Origin: Pseudoneobacillus sp052180215
Lineage (GTDB): Bacteria; Bacillota; Bacilli; Bacillales; Cytobacillaceae
Assembly: GCF_052180215.1 (NCBI RefSeq)
Contig: NZ_CP197471.1
Coordinates: forward strand, 3,196,001-3,260,000
Direction of reading: 5' to 3'
DNA: 64,000 bases
Shown piece after piece: positions 23,574 to 32,473 of the stretch; positions within the stretch are counted from its first letter, which is position 1, and each line of letters begins with the position of its first letter. The position numbers and the translations under genes are program-made. The notes beneath the pieces were generated by a model. That model was not told the origin of the DNA. It saw nothing but the letters and a program-made list of their open reading frames with translations, and did no database searches.

Positions 23574-24437
23574 CTACATGACAGTCCCTTTTTCCATTTT
23601 ATAAGAAGGGTAACTACCCAAAACCTTTACTTTGCTACCTAAAGCTTCAAGCTCAGCAATGGCACCTGGGATGAGAATCTCATCCATTTCTTTTTCAATA
23701 TCAATGATAAAAAAATAATTGCCTAGTCCTGTTTTCATCGGACGTGATTCAATTTTTGAAAGGTTTAACTTTCTCCAAGCAAAGGCGGATAACACGAGGT
23801 GTAGGGCTCCGGATTGGTCGGCAGGCAATGTCACCATGACGGTTGTTTTATGTCCATGGTAGAAACATTTTGATTGATGAAACTCGAGATCCTTTTTTGA
23901 AAGAATGACAAATCGAGTATGATTGTAGGCAAAATCATGAATATTCTTTGCCACAATCGTTAATCCATACTCTTCTGCTGCCAGCTCATTCGCGATTGCA
24001 GCGATTTTCTCTTCTGGATGATTTTTTACATATTGTGCAGCAGCGGCTGTTGAGGTCATATTTTCAGAAGGTGTCCCCTTCCAATTTTTATGAAGATGTT
24101 TATGACATTGAGCAATCGCATGGGAATGACTATAAATCTTATTAATTTTTTCACCAACATTACTTGGATGAACCATTAAATGTTGAGCAATAGGGGTGGA
24201 AATTTCTCCCCTAATGGGGATATCGATTTCATTCGTTAAATAATCAAGTGTAATGTTGACTGAACCTTCAAGTGCATTTTCGAGAGGAACTGTGGCGATA
24301 TCCACCTCTCCTGAATCAACTGCATCCATACATTCAGGTATGGTATCAAACGGAATGCTTATATGATCGGTTGGAAACATCTTTCTAACTGCTAAATCAG
24401 TGAATGTCGCTTTTGGTCCTAAGAAGCCGACCTTCAT
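23574..24437 (-). CDS. pheA: Prephenate dehydratase PheA
   Basis: PheA converts prephenate to phenylpyruvate in phenylalanine synthesis. The protein of about 287 residues begins MKVGFLGPKATFTD and has the PDT domain (VPLENALEGSVNITLDYL, STAAAAQYV, NHTRFVILSKK) followed by a C-terminal ACT domain with LHLVLSAFAWRKLNLSKIESRP, the phenylalanine feedback site (ESRP). The frame is open five codons upstream from a TTG, but GGAGGGAG precedes the ATG at 24437. Confidence 0.96.
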   Translation of the reverse strand: MKVGFLGPKATFTDLAVRKMFPTDHISIPFDTIPECMDAVDSGEVDIATVPLENALEGSVNITLDYLTNEIDIPIRGEISTPIAQHLMVHPSNVGEKINKIYSHSHAIAQCHKHLHKNWKGTPSENMTSTAAAAQYVKNHPEEKIAAIANELAAEEYGLTIVAKNIHDFAYNHTRFVILSKKDLEFHQSKCFYHGHKTTVMVTLPADQSGALHLVLSAFAWRKLNLSKIESRPMKTGLGNYFFIIDIEKEMDEILIPGAIAELEALGSKVKVLGSYPSYKMEKGTVM

Positions 24438-24476
24438 TTTTACTCCCTCCAATACCTATCATTCAATATTAAAAAA

Positions 24477-24644
24477 AGGCTGTTTTCGTATAAATTGTGA
24501 TAAAAATCCCAAAAGCCGGATTTTTACAGTTTTTCTTAATAAGTGAGTAGCTCTTTTCTTGATTCTTAAAAGAATTTTATCACCTTATATTGCGAAATCT
24601 CTCTTTCTTAGTTACAAAAGCAACAAAGTTTTAGAAAAGAGCCT
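24477..24644. repeat. Dispersed repeat with inverted ends, family B, copy 1
   Basis: A 168-base element bounded by AGGCTGTTTTC (24477) and GAAAAGAGCCT (24634), inverted copies of each other with one mismatch. It shares CCGGATTTTTACAG, GCTCTTTTCTT and GCAACAAAGTTT with the copy at 54227-54401. It lies between pheB and pheA, so it is transcribed if the two are co-expressed. No coding potential. Confidence 0.82.
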
Positions 24645-24670
24645 TAAAAAAAGAGCTGGAATTCAGGAAT

Positions 24671-25126
24671 TTACGCACCTGAACCCAGCACTTCTACTTT
24701 ATCTACAAATTCTAATTGACGCAGTTGTGTGAGCAGTTCATCAATATCAATCGCAATGTCTACCATATTGAGAGACAAGGTAACGTTCGCTCTTCCTTGA
24801 AGAGGAATCGTTTGGTGAATGGTCAAAACATTGCACCCAGAGGCTGCTACAACACTTAAGAGCTTGGAAAGAGTACCAGATCGATCTTCTACTTGAAAAA
24901 ATAAGGTGATTAATTTTTCCTTGACCACAGATGAGAAAGGAAATACGGTATCACGATATTTATAAAAAGCACTGCGGCTCAAATCGACTTTTTGGACAGC
25001 GTCCCATACAGACTCCGCTTTCCCCCGGTCTAGCATTTCTTTCGCATCAATTGTTTTTTTCATCGCTTCCGGTAAGACGTCTTCTCTTACTAAATAAAAC
25101 TTTTTATCATTTTTACCCGGCCGCAT
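24671..25126 (-). CDS. pheB: ACT domain protein PheB
   Basis: A small protein of about 151 residues with an N-terminal region (KKFYLVREDVLPEAMKKTIDAK and LSRSAFYKYRDTVFPF) resembling a DNA-binding/ regulatory segment and a C-terminal ACT domain (about 75-150, LFFQVEDRSGTLSKLLSVVAASGCNVLTI). ACT domains bind amino acids. Historically called chorismate mutase-like PheB in Bacillus; the true role is unproven. Start chosen at the ATG after GAGAGGTGG. It follows obg and precedes pheA as in B. subtilis. Confidence 0.9.
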   Translation of the reverse strand: MRPGKNDKKFYLVREDVLPEAMKKTIDAKEMLDRGKAESVWDAVQKVDLSRSAFYKYRDTVFPFSSVVKEKLITLFFQVEDRSGTLSKLLSVVAASGCNVLTIHQTIPLQGRANVTLSLNMVDIAIDIDELLTQLRQLEFVDKVEVLGSGA

Positions 25127-25154
25127 AAGTCCACCTCTCCCATTTTGAGACGGT

Positions 25155-26444
25155 TTATTCGATAAACTCAAATTCAAAATCTAGAAGCCTTACAATATCG
25201 CCATCTTTTGCTCCTCTTTGACGGAGTGCATCATCAACGCCCATACCACGCAATTGACGAGAGAAACGCTGGATGGATTCATCTCTGGCAAAGTTAGTCA
25301 TCTTAAATAGCTTTTCAATTTCTTCGCCTGAAACTTCAAATGCACCATCAGGACCTCTAGTAATTCTGTAGTTAGGTTCTTTCGCTTCATGTTTGTACAT
25401 AACACGATTCACACTAACATCTTCTTCCTCTTCATAAAGCGGAAATTCTGGTGTGGTTTCAATTTTATCGGCAATCGCAAATAAAAGATCTCTTAACCCT
25501 TGGCTTGTGACTGCTGAGATTGGGAAAATTGGATAGTCCTCTTCTAGCTTTTCTTTAAAAACCTTAAGATTCTCTTCTGCTTCTGGCACGTCCATTTTAT
25601 TGGCAACGATAATTTGTGGACGTTCTGTTAATCGCAAATTGTATTCTTTTAATTCTTTGTTAATCGTTACATAATCTTCGTACGGGTCTCTGCCTTCCGT
25701 TGCTGCCATGTCAATCACATGAACAATGACACGTGTTCTTTCAATGTGTCGAAGGAATTGGTGTCCTAAACCAACACCTTGGTGTGCCCCTTCAATTAAA
25801 CCTGGAAGATCAGCCATAACAAAGCTTCGACCATCAGCTGTTTCGACCATCCCTAGATTTGGAACAATCGTGGTAAAATGATACTCAGCAATTTTAGGCC
25901 TAGCTGCTGAAACCACTGATAATAAAGTGGATTTACCAACGCTCGGGAATCCAACTAATCCAACGTCAGCCAATAATTTCAATTCTAAAACGACTTCTCT
26001 TTCTTGGCCTGGTTCACCATTTTCAGATAGTTCTGGTGCAGGATTTGCTGGAGTAGCAAAGCGGGAATTTCCTCGTCCCCCACGGCCACCCTTTGCAATA
26101 ACGGCACGTTGTCCATGCTCAACCAAATCGGCAATGACCTCTTTTGTTTCTGCATCCATAACCACTGTACCAGGTGGCACTTTGACAAGCATATCTTGGG
26201 CGCCTCTACCATGCTGGTTCTTCGACATTCCGTGCTCCCCTCGGTTAGCTTTGAAATGTCTTTGATAACGGAAATCGATTAGGGTACGTAGTCCTTCTTC
26301 TACTTGAAAAACAACATCCGCCCCTTTTCCTCCATCTCCTCCAGCGGGTCCACCCTTTGGTATATATTTTTCTTTTCGGAAAGCGACCATACCGTTACCG
26401 CCGTCTCCACCTTTTACAAAAATCTTGACCTGATCAACAAACAT
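25155..26444 (-). CDS. obg: GTPase Obg/CgtA
   Basis: Obg is an essential ribosome-associated GTPase involved in 50S assembly, the general stress response and sporulation initiation. The 429-residue frame has the glycine-rich Obg fold (about 1-158, FVKGGDGGNGMVAFRKEKY), a G domain with G1 GFPSVGKSTLL, G3 DLPGLIEGA and G4 NKMD, and the C-terminal OCT domain (about 345-429, ITRGPDGAFEVSGEEIEKL). It lies directly after spo0B, the usual spo0B-obg pair of Bacillus. Confidence 0.97.
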   Translation of the reverse strand: MFVDQVKIFVKGGDGGNGMVAFRKEKYIPKGGPAGGDGGKGADVVFQVEEGLRTLIDFRYQRHFKANRGEHGMSKNQHGRGAQDMLVKVPPGTVVMDAETKEVIADLVEHGQRAVIAKGGRGGRGNSRFATPANPAPELSENGEPGQEREVVLELKLLADVGLVGFPSVGKSTLLSVVSAARPKIAEYHFTTIVPNLGMVETADGRSFVMADLPGLIEGAHQGVGLGHQFLRHIERTRVIVHVIDMAATEGRDPYEDYVTINKELKEYNLRLTERPQIIVANKMDVPEAEENLKVFKEKLEEDYPIFPISAVTSQGLRDLLFAIADKIETTPEFPLYEEEEDVSVNRVMYKHEAKEPNYRITRGPDGAFEVSGEEIEKLFKMTNFARDESIQRFSRQLRGMGVDDALRQRGAKDGDIVRLLDFEFEFIE

Positions 26445-26577
26445 TTATTTTTACCTCCCGTCAGTAGAAATTAGTTTCGAATCATACGACGAGACTCGTA
26501 GATACTAGCTAATCGGAATTTATTTCACCGAAATAAATCCTCTTCTTTGGTCTTCAAAGAAGACCCCATATCGTTGT

Positions 26578-27108
26578 CTATGTATTTCCCCATTGAAGCT
26601 CAAAGGATAATTCCTCTTCGGTTAGTTCTTTTAACATGATTTCTTGATTTGATTCCTTTATAAAACGTTCTAATTCTTCACGTTTTTGAATCGAACCCGT
26701 AAAATCAAAAAAGAATTTTACACCATTTTCTTCTGGCAAAATGGAAATAGATAAATGGTTCTCTTGAAAAGCTTCAATACAGGTGTTTAAAAAATCGAAG
26801 AATGAGCTTGTCCATTCGGTAAGCTCGTTATCATTCATCTTGACCGAATGAATGTCACCTAATACCTCGTACTCTAAGCGGAAATAATAGTTCTGCCAAT
26901 TGGTTACTAAAAGTAGTGCAGCAAAATGAGGGAGCTGCAAATTAGACAATTTCGCTTCCTGCTGTGCTTCCATTACAATCTCGTCTATTATATCTTGTGC
27001 TCTTTCGAGTCGATTTAAAGATAAATTTCCTTTAATAAGTTGAATTTTATTTAACCAATCATGGCGTGCGTAACGTAGCACATTGACGATATCCCAGTTA
27101 TTTTCCAT
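26578..27108 (-). CDS. spo0B: Sporulation initiation phosphotransferase Spo0B
   Basis: Spo0B moves phosphate from Spo0F to Spo0A in the sporulation phosphorelay. The 176-residue protein has an N-terminal helical hairpin with the phosphorylated histidine in YARHDWLNKIQLIKGNL (His16) and a C-terminal domain resembling a histidine-kinase ATPase fold that lacks the ATP-binding motifs, as in known Spo0B. The preceding genes on this strand are the ribosomal-protein operon; the following one is obg. Confidence 0.93.
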   Translation of the reverse strand: MENNWDIVNVLRYARHDWLNKIQLIKGNLSLNRLERAQDIIDEIVMEAQQEAKLSNLQLPHFAALLLVTNWQNYYFRLEYEVLGDIHSVKMNDNELTEWTSSFFDFLNTCIEAFQENHLSISILPEENGVKFFFDFTGSIQKREELERFIKESNQEIMLKELTEEELSFELQWGNT

Positions 27109-27196
27109 TAGATTAACTCCTACACCTATTTTTGTGTCAGAAGACTACTTGCTGCTAGTATATCAAAAAAGAAAACAAGCGTAACTAAAAAGCCAA

Positions 27197-27230
27197 AAAA
27201 AACTCTAACCCAATCAGGTTAGAGTTTTAA
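27197..27230 (-). terminator. Rho-independent terminator of rplU-prp-rpmA
   Basis: AAAACTCTAACC and GGTTAGAGTTTT pair around CAATCA; on the minus strand a run of eight T follows. It lies just after the rpmA stop and separates it from spo0B. Confidence 0.88.
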
Positions 27231-27236
27231 AAAAGC

Positions 27237-27527
27237 TTACGCTTCTTGTGCTACAGGATATACGCTAACTTGCTTACGGTCACGTCCTAAACGCTCGAAC
27301 TTAACAACACCATCAACTTTCGCGAATAATGTGTCATCTCCACCACGTCCAACGTTTACACCTGGATAGATTTTAGTACCGCGTTGGCGATAAAGGATAG
27401 AACCACCAGATACAGTTTCACCGTCAGCTGCTTTTGCACCAAGGCGCTTCGCGATTGAATCACGACCGTTCTTTGTAGAACCTACCCCTTTTTTCGATGC
27501 GAAAAACTGAAGATCTAATCTTAACAT
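27237..27527 (-). CDS. rpmA: 50S ribosomal protein L27 with cleavable N-terminal extension
   Basis: L27 reaches the peptidyl transferase centre. The protein of 96 residues begins MLRLDLQFFASKKGVGSTKN. The first nine residues form the Firmicute extension that must be cut after FF by the protease Prp before the ribosome is functional; the gene for Prp is directly upstream. The start at 27527 follows AGGAGGTGG; a GTG three codons earlier lies inside that site and is not used. Confidence 0.97.
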   Translation of the reverse strand: MLRLDLQFFASKKGVGSTKNGRDSIAKRLGAKAADGETVSGGSILYRQRGTKIYPGVNVGRGGDDTLFAKVDGVVKFERLGRDRKQVSVYPVAQEA

Positions 27528-27539
27528 TTGTTCCACCTC

Positions 27540-27869
27540 CTATAGGAAGTTAATTTTTATATGTTTTCCATAGTCTTTTTCGATCGTTTGCAATGAAACA
27601 ATCATACCCTCTAATAAGAGTTGTACTTTCTTTTGTGTTTCTTCTGATAAATGATCTGGAATCACACAGCGAAGAAAGCCATCTTTCCCTTGTTCAATCT
27701 TTGGTTCTACACCAGTTAAGGCAATAACTGAATTAACAGCACCAAATGATACCGCAGAAGCACCTGCGCAAACAATATCTTGACCTCTATTAGCAAACTG
27801 GGCATGCCCACTTAATGAAAATGCTTGAATCAGACCGGATTCTAAACGATTGATCGTTACTTGAATCAT
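27540..27869 (-). CDS. prp: Ribosomal-processing cysteine protease Prp (YsxB)
   Basis: Prp cuts the N-terminal extension of L27. The 109-residue frame holds the catalytic His and Cys in the family motif SGHAQFANRGQDIVCAGASA (His22, Cys34). It sits between rplU and rpmA, the invariable position in Firmicutes whose L27 carries the extension; both partners here have the expected motifs, so the processing pair is complete. Confidence 0.95.
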   Translation of the reverse strand: MIQVTINRLESGLIQAFSLSGHAQFANRGQDIVCAGASAVSFGAVNSVIALTGVEPKIEQGKDGFLRCVIPDHLSEETQKKVQLLLEGMIVSLQTIEKDYGKHIKINFL

Positions 27870-27881
27870 CTGCTAATCCTC

Positions 27882-28190
27882 TTAAGCGTTGATTTTTTCA
27901 ATAACAACTTTAGTATAAGGTTGACGATGACCTTGCTTTTTACGATAGTTTTTCTTCGCTTTGTATTTGAAAACAATGATCTTCTTTTGACGACCTTGCT
28001 TTTCAACTTTAGCAGTAACAGTAGCTCCAGCCACTACAGGGCTTCCAACTTTAACTGTTTCACCACCAACAAAAAGAACTTTGTCAAAAGTAACCGTTTC
28101 ACCAGCTTCTACGTTAAGCTTTTCAATGTAGATTGCTTGTCCTTCTTCTACCTTGATTTGCTTACCACCAGTTTCGATAATTGCGTACAT
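27882..28190 (-). CDS. rplU: 50S ribosomal protein L21
   Basis: A 102-residue primary rRNA-binding protein starting MYAIIETGGKQIKVEEGQ, with the family end KNYRKKQGHRQPYTKVVIEKI. It is the first gene of the rplU-prp-rpmA operon and is preceded by a structured leader. Confidence 0.97.
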   Translation of the reverse strand: MYAIIETGGKQIKVEEGQAIYIEKLNVEAGETVTFDKVLFVGGETVKVGSPVVAGATVTAKVEKQGRQKKIIVFKYKAKKNYRKKQGHRQPYTKVVIEKINA

Positions 28191-28194
28191 ACTT

Positions 28195-28310
28195 GCACCT
28201 CCTCATTAGACTCAGACTCGCCATTTGCAGGCGTTTTGCACATAAGCAAAAGCTTAATACCTACTTTGAGCGGTTGTAGCACGGGTGCGCTACAAACATA
28301 ACATTAAAAT
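28195..28310 (-). promoter_or_regulatory. L21 leader, structured 5' UTR of rplU
   Basis: About 115 bases upstream of rplU contain three successive hairpins on the minus strand: GTAGCGCACCCGTGCTAC, GCTTTTGC with GCAAAACGC, and CGCCTGCAAATGGCG, then AGGAGGTG and the ATG. Position and layout fit the ribosomal protein L21 leader family of Firmicutes, thought to mediate autoregulation. I assign it by position and folding only. Confidence 0.65.
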
Positions 28311-28377
28311 CCTATCATAATTACTAGGATAGTGTCAATATCGATTTTATTTTTAAAATACAAGATCTCTGTAAAAA

Positions 28378-28410
28378 AATAAAACTCTCTGCGGTAGAGA
28401 GAGTTTTTTT
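28378..28410 (-). terminator. Rho-independent terminator of rng
   Basis: ACTCTCT and AGAGAGT stem (28381-28407 with flanking A/T pairs) followed on the minus strand by TTTTATTTTTTT, eight bases after the rng stop. Confidence 0.82.
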
Positions 28411-28417
28411 CAGAACT

Positions 28418-29914
28418 CTATTCAAGTCTTGTAATTTCATAAAAGGCAGCTGCTTTATCTACGATGGTAAAATGAATCTTAACTCCAATTGTATCTTCTA
28501 ATCGTTCTTTATGAACGATATTTTCATCACTAAATAATCGATAAACGTCCTCTGTTGTAGTGATAAAAATACTTTCATAGTCACTTTGCCGATATTCCCA
28601 AAGCTCTCTTTCTAAGCGGAAAGCTATCGATTCAGAACTATAGACACGACCACTTCCATTACAAGTTGGACATTTCGTTAACAAGGTTTCTGATAAGGAA
28701 GGTTTTGTTTTTCTTCGTGTTAATTGGAGAATACCTAATTCAGTAAAGCCGATTATTTTGGGCTTTTTCGCATCTTTTATTAATTCATTCGTTAAAATGT
28801 TCACTACATTCTGACGTTCACTATCATATTTCATATCGATAAAATCGATCAAAATCATGCCACCTAGATCACGCAAGATGATTTGTCGGGCCACTTCCAC
28901 CGCAGCATCAACATTCACTTGATTAACCGTATGCTGTCTGGATGATTTCCCTACGTATTTGCCTGAATTGACATCAATAGTGGTGAGCGCCTCGGTTTCA
29001 TCAATCACAATATAGGAGCCATTATCCAGCCAGACCAGTCTTTTTATCGCCTTTTCTAATTCATGATTAAGACCTTTATCAGAGAAGATATTTTCTTTTC
29101 CTTTGTAGTAATTCAAAGAAATGTGTTCACTTTTTCCTTTTCGTTCCAAAGTTGTTTCTAATTTTTGTTTTAATCCTACATCATCAACCCATATTGCACC
29201 TGTATGAACATCATTGATATCGTTTGATAATTGAGCAAGAAATAAATCCTTTTCAAAAAGTAAACATGTTCCCTTTACAGAAAGTGCTGACTTTTCAAGC
29301 TGACGATACTCTGCACGCAATATGTTCAGCTCGCTATCTATTTCTTCTAATGATGCAGAGGCACTCGATGTACGAAAAATGATACCCTCGTGCTGCTCCA
29401 TTAAGGTTTCTCCATACGCTTTTAATTCATTTCGGCGTTTTGGATCAGCCATTTTTTGTGAAGTCGCCACAAAGCCACCTTGAGGCATATAGATGATGTT
29501 TTCACCTTGAAATTCTACTATTCCTGTTAAACGAGGACCTTTTGTTCCCGTTGCATCCTTTTCAACTTGCACGAGGATTCGTTCGCCTTGATGAACATAG
29601 GAAGAAATCGTTTTTTGCTGTTTTGCTTCCATTGTTTCTTCGGAACGGAGATAGCTAACTAGTTTATCACGATGTAAAAAACCTTGCTTTTCTTCTCCAA
29701 TCTCAACAAAAACGGCATGCATTCCAGGAAGAACTTTTGTTACGGTACCTAAGTATATATTACCAACCAACGATCGTTGCAAAGGTTGCTCAATGTATAA
29801 TTTTGCTATTTTTTTGTTTTCCACCAATGCATAACGCTTTTCCGTTGTTGCATAGTTTACGATAATTTCTGCCAATTCAATTGCCTCACTTTTCCTCAGG
29901 AACTTTGTCTCCAT
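28418..29914 (-). CDS. rng: Ribonuclease E/G family protein
   Basis: A 498-residue endoribonuclease of the RNase E/G family. It has an S1 domain near the N-terminus (about 45-125, VGNIYLGTVTKVLPGMHAVFVEIG), catalytic acidic residues in ALTTIDVNSGKYVGK and LGGMILIDFIDMKYD, and a zinc-link motif CPTCNGSG near residue 410. The length fits RNase G rather than the long RNase E. B. subtilis lacks this enzyme and uses RNase Y and J, but other Bacillaceae carry it at this position between spoIVFB and rplU. Target RNAs are not known here. Confidence 0.93.
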   Translation of the reverse strand: METKFLRKSEAIELAEIIVNYATTEKRYALVENKKIAKLYIEQPLQRSLVGNIYLGTVTKVLPGMHAVFVEIGEEKQGFLHRDKLVSYLRSEETMEAKQQKTISSYVHQGERILVQVEKDATGTKGPRLTGIVEFQGENIIYMPQGGFVATSQKMADPKRRNELKAYGETLMEQHEGIIFRTSSASASLEEIDSELNILRAEYRQLEKSALSVKGTCLLFEKDLFLAQLSNDINDVHTGAIWVDDVGLKQKLETTLERKGKSEHISLNYYKGKENIFSDKGLNHELEKAIKRLVWLDNGSYIVIDETEALTTIDVNSGKYVGKSSRQHTVNQVNVDAAVEVARQIILRDLGGMILIDFIDMKYDSERQNVVNILTNELIKDAKKPKIIGFTELGILQLTRRKTKPSLSETLLTKCPTCNGSGRVYSSESIAFRLERELWEYRQSDYESIFITTTEDVYRLFSDENIVHKERLEDTIGVKIHFTIVDKAAAFYEITRLE

Positions 29915-29925
29915 TATAGCAAAGT

Positions 29926-30792
29926 TTAATAAATAAAAAGGAGGTCACTCATTTTGGCCGTTAATTGTTTTTCAGCAAAATAGGCATGCAAAAGTTCATT
30001 TTCATCTAGGGTACCTGATTCTTTCCCTTGATTTTGGATGACAATCAAATGTTTTCTACCTCGTTGAAACTGGCTTAACACATCCAGAATCCGCTCATTT
30101 TCCTCCACATTGATCGATTTCAACGTCCGGAACGTGTCTTTTTTTCCGTAATAACGCTCTAATAAAAAACGCATAAAGATAAAATGTTGTTGCTTCCACT
30201 CGTGATATAAAGAAAACAGGATAAAGCAAATGACAATCCAAACGTTAAGATTAAATGGTGAAATAAAAAGGACACAGACCATAAATATCAAAATACTTGC
30301 AACAGAAATCATTAGTGTATGATGATGCGCTTTCGGAAAGGCATTTTTTAAAGATAAAAGAAGGAAGATGATTTTCCCTCCATCAAGAGGCCAAATGGGC
30401 ATTAAATTAAAAAATAGAACCATGAGATTGTATTGGATGAATAAGTCATATATTCCGAGAGGTAGAACATCTACACTCAAAAGCAGGTTTGCAAACCCCA
30501 TCATCCAGATATGCTGTAAAGGACCTGCTATGGTCACAATTGCTTCCTCTTTAAGCGGACGATTTCCATGTTCGTCCATTTCAGCCACTCCACCGAAGGG
30601 CAGAAAAGCAATTCTTTTTATTCTCCACGAAAAAAAAGATGCAGCAACCGCATGGCCCATCTCATGAATAAAAATAATCAAAAGCAATAGGGACAATTCC
30701 ATGAAATGAGCGGTTGCTACAGCTAAAAAGATCACAATCCACATTAACGGGTGGATATAAATTTTCTGAATAAGCGAAGTTACTTTATTCAA
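29926..30792 (-). CDS. spoIVFB: Stage IV sporulation protein FB, site-2-type intramembrane metalloprotease
   Basis: SpoIVFB cuts pro-sigma-K in the mother cell membrane. The 288-residue frame has six membrane segments, the zinc motif HEMGH in IIFIHEMGHAVAA (about residues 39-51), the third ligand region MPIWPLDGGKI (about 131-141) and a C-terminal CBS-like domain (about 215-288, LKSINVEENERILDVLSQFQRGR). The start overlaps spoIVFA by eight bases. BofC (13196) and SpoIVFA control it. Confidence 0.95.
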   Translation of the reverse strand: MNKVTSLIQKIYIHPLMWIVIFLAVATAHFMELSLLLLIIFIHEMGHAVAASFFSWRIKRIAFLPFGGVAEMDEHGNRPLKEEAIVTIAGPLQHIWMMGFANLLLSVDVLPLGIYDLFIQYNLMVLFFNLMPIWPLDGGKIIFLLLSLKNAFPKAHHHTLMISVASILIFMVCVLFISPFNLNVWIVICFILFSLYHEWKQQHFIFMRFLLERYYGKKDTFRTLKSINVEENERILDVLSQFQRGRKHLIVIQNQGKESGTLDENELLHAYFAEKQLTAKMSDLLFIY

Positions 30793-31561
30793 ATTGTATC
30801 ACCTGAATAGGATCGATAAAGTCATTTTCTTTTTTGACAGCTAGGTTGAAGGATGATTTCATTCCATCCGGTGAACTTGTTGCAAGTCCTAGCTTTGTTC
30901 CTTTTTCAATAAATGTCCATAAAGTAACATCAATGGTCGCTAAGTTTCCGTACCATGTTTCGGTATTGTCAGCATGTTGAATAATAACCGTTTTTCCAAA
31001 GCCTTCTTTTACACCAGCAAAACGAACAATGCCCTCATTTAATGCTTTCACAGTCGCATCCTTACCTGTTTCAATGACAATTCCCTGGCCGTTTTTAGCA
31101 AAGTCCTCAATGATTCGCCCTGAAGCAGGAAGAGCGTACTGAGGATCATTACCGGAATCTAGGGTTTTCTTACCTTTGTCTTCCATAAACGGTAATAACG
31201 CTAATGGTTTGCCAAACTGTTTTTCATACCAATTCGATACTGTTGCAAATTGAAAGTCATCTTCCATTGTGTTTTGAACTAAATGACGAGCTTGATTAAA
31301 GGTAGCACTTTCATTTTTAAAAAGAATGGCCACAATTAAGAACAAGCAGATCGCACCAAGAATTTTAAAAACAAATAATTCCTTATTAAATAAAGGATGA
31401 TTCCCTTCATCTGGACCTGCCTCATAAGAGGAAATACGATCAAAACCATATCGTTCTTCATCCTGGGCCCAGAATAATGGTTTGTCTTTCATCGATGAAG
31501 TCCCGTGCATTTTCCTTCTTTTTGCCATTCTTTTTCGAATCTCATCAGCTCTTGATTGCAT
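30785..31561 (-). CDS. spoIVFA: Stage IV sporulation protein FA
   Basis: SpoIVFA holds SpoIVFB inactive until cleaved by SpoIVB. About 258 residues: a basic cytoplasmic N-terminus (RADEIRKRMAKRRK), one membrane helix (about 70-88, KILGAICLFLIVAILF) and a C-terminal LytM/M23-like domain (SGRIIEDFAKNGQGIVIETGKD, VIIQHADNTETWYGNL) in which catalytic metal residues appear degenerate. The ATG at 31561 follows GGGTGGGA; an outer TTG four codons earlier lies within that site. Confidence 0.93.
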   Translation of the reverse strand: MQSRADEIRKRMAKRRKMHGTSSMKDKPLFWAQDEERYGFDRISSYEAGPDEGNHPLFNKELFVFKILGAICLFLIVAILFKNESATFNQARHLVQNTMEDDFQFATVSNWYEKQFGKPLALLPFMEDKGKKTLDSGNDPQYALPASGRIIEDFAKNGQGIVIETGKDATVKALNEGIVRFAGVKEGFGKTVIIQHADNTETWYGNLATIDVTLWTFIEKGTKLGLATSSPDGMKSSFNLAVKKENDFIDPIQVIQFE

Positions 31562-31644
31562 ATTCCCACCCAACCCTTATGACATTTGTACAAGTCTATG
31601 AGTTGTCCTAAAAGGTTATGACTATATGGATGGATAAAAATAAA

Positions 31645-31672
31645 AAGACTAGGAATGGAATCCTAGTCTTAG
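31645..31672 (-). terminator. Rho-independent terminator of minCD
   Basis: AAGACTAGGA pairs with TCCTAGTCTT; on the minus strand TTTTTATTTTT follows. The stem overlaps the minD stop codon. Confidence 0.85.
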
Positions 31673-32472
31673 CGTACACCAAAGAACTTTTTAATTTTTG
31701 TAAAAACTCCTTTAGTATCATTGTCTAGTGGCTCAAGCGGAATCGATTCGCCTAAAATTCGTCTTGCAATATTTCGATAAGAAATAGAGGCTTTACTATT
31801 TGGGTTTAAAGCAATCGGCTCCCCATGATTCGATGCTTTAATCACTTCATCGTCATCCGCTACAATCCCAATAAGCTCAATAGAAAGATGTGTGGTAATT
31901 TCATCTACATCCAGCATGTCACCATTTTTCATCATATGGTTACGAATACGGTTAATGATTAATTTAGGTGCTTCTACATTTTCTTCTTTTTCTAAAAGGC
32001 CGATAATCCGGTCTGCATCGCGAACTGCTGATACTTCTGGTGTTGTCACAACAATCGCTTTATCTGCACCTGCAACTGCATTTTTATATCCTTGTTCAAT
32101 CCCCGCAGGGCAATCGATGACAACATAATCAAATTCCTGCTTTAATTCATCAACCAATTTTTTCATTTGTTCTGGATTAACGGCATTTTTATCTGTTGTT
32201 TGAGCAGCTGGTAATAAGTACAATAAATCTTCAAAACGCTTGTCCTTTACTAGCGCTTGGTGAATCTTACAACGTCCATCCACCACATCAACTAAATCAT
32301 AAATAATGCGGTTTTCCAGTCCCATGACAACGTCTAGATTACGAAGACCGATATCTGTATCCACTAAACAAACACGCTTGCCTTGAAGGGCCAAGGCGGT
32401 TCCTAAATTAGCAGAAGTTGTGGTTTTACCGACACCGCCTTTTCCTGATGTAACTACAATTGCCTCTCCCAC
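31669..32472 (-). CDS. minD: Septum site-determining ATPase MinD
   Basis: MinD is a membrane-binding ATPase that recruits MinC to keep division away from the poles. The 267-residue frame has the deviant Walker A KGGVGKTT (about 10-17), the switch region VDTDIGLRNLDVVMGLENR, DCPAGIEQG, and a C-terminal amphipathic membrane helix FTKIKKFFGVR. It follows minC after one base. Confidence 0.97.
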   Translation of the reverse strand: MGEAIVVTSGKGGVGKTTTSANLGTALALQGKRVCLVDTDIGLRNLDVVMGLENRIIYDLVDVVDGRCKIHQALVKDKRFEDLLYLLPAAQTTDKNAVNPEQMKKLVDELKQEFDYVVIDCPAGIEQGYKNAVAGADKAIVVTTPEVSAVRDADRIIGLLEKEENVEAPKLIINRIRNHMMKNGDMLDVDEITTHLSIELIGIVADDDEVIKASNHGEPIALNPNSKASISYRNIARRILGESIPLEPLDNDTKGVFTKIKKFFGVR

Positions 32473-32473
32473 A

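Noticed and set aside
26525..26570. Hairpin GGTCTTC/GAAGACC between spo0B and obg as a terminator
   Set aside because: No T run follows on either strand and the two genes are normally co-transcribed; left out of the list.
27861..28301. Plus-strand open frame of 146 codons across rplU and its leader
   Set aside because: Antisense to L21 and the leader; composition is dominated by Phe/Asn/Ser typical of the reverse of a Lys/Val-rich gene.
29926..30792. Possible frameshift or fusion at the spoIVFB/spoIVFA overlap
   Set aside because: The eight-base overlap is normal for this pair, and both proteins are complete at the expected lengths.
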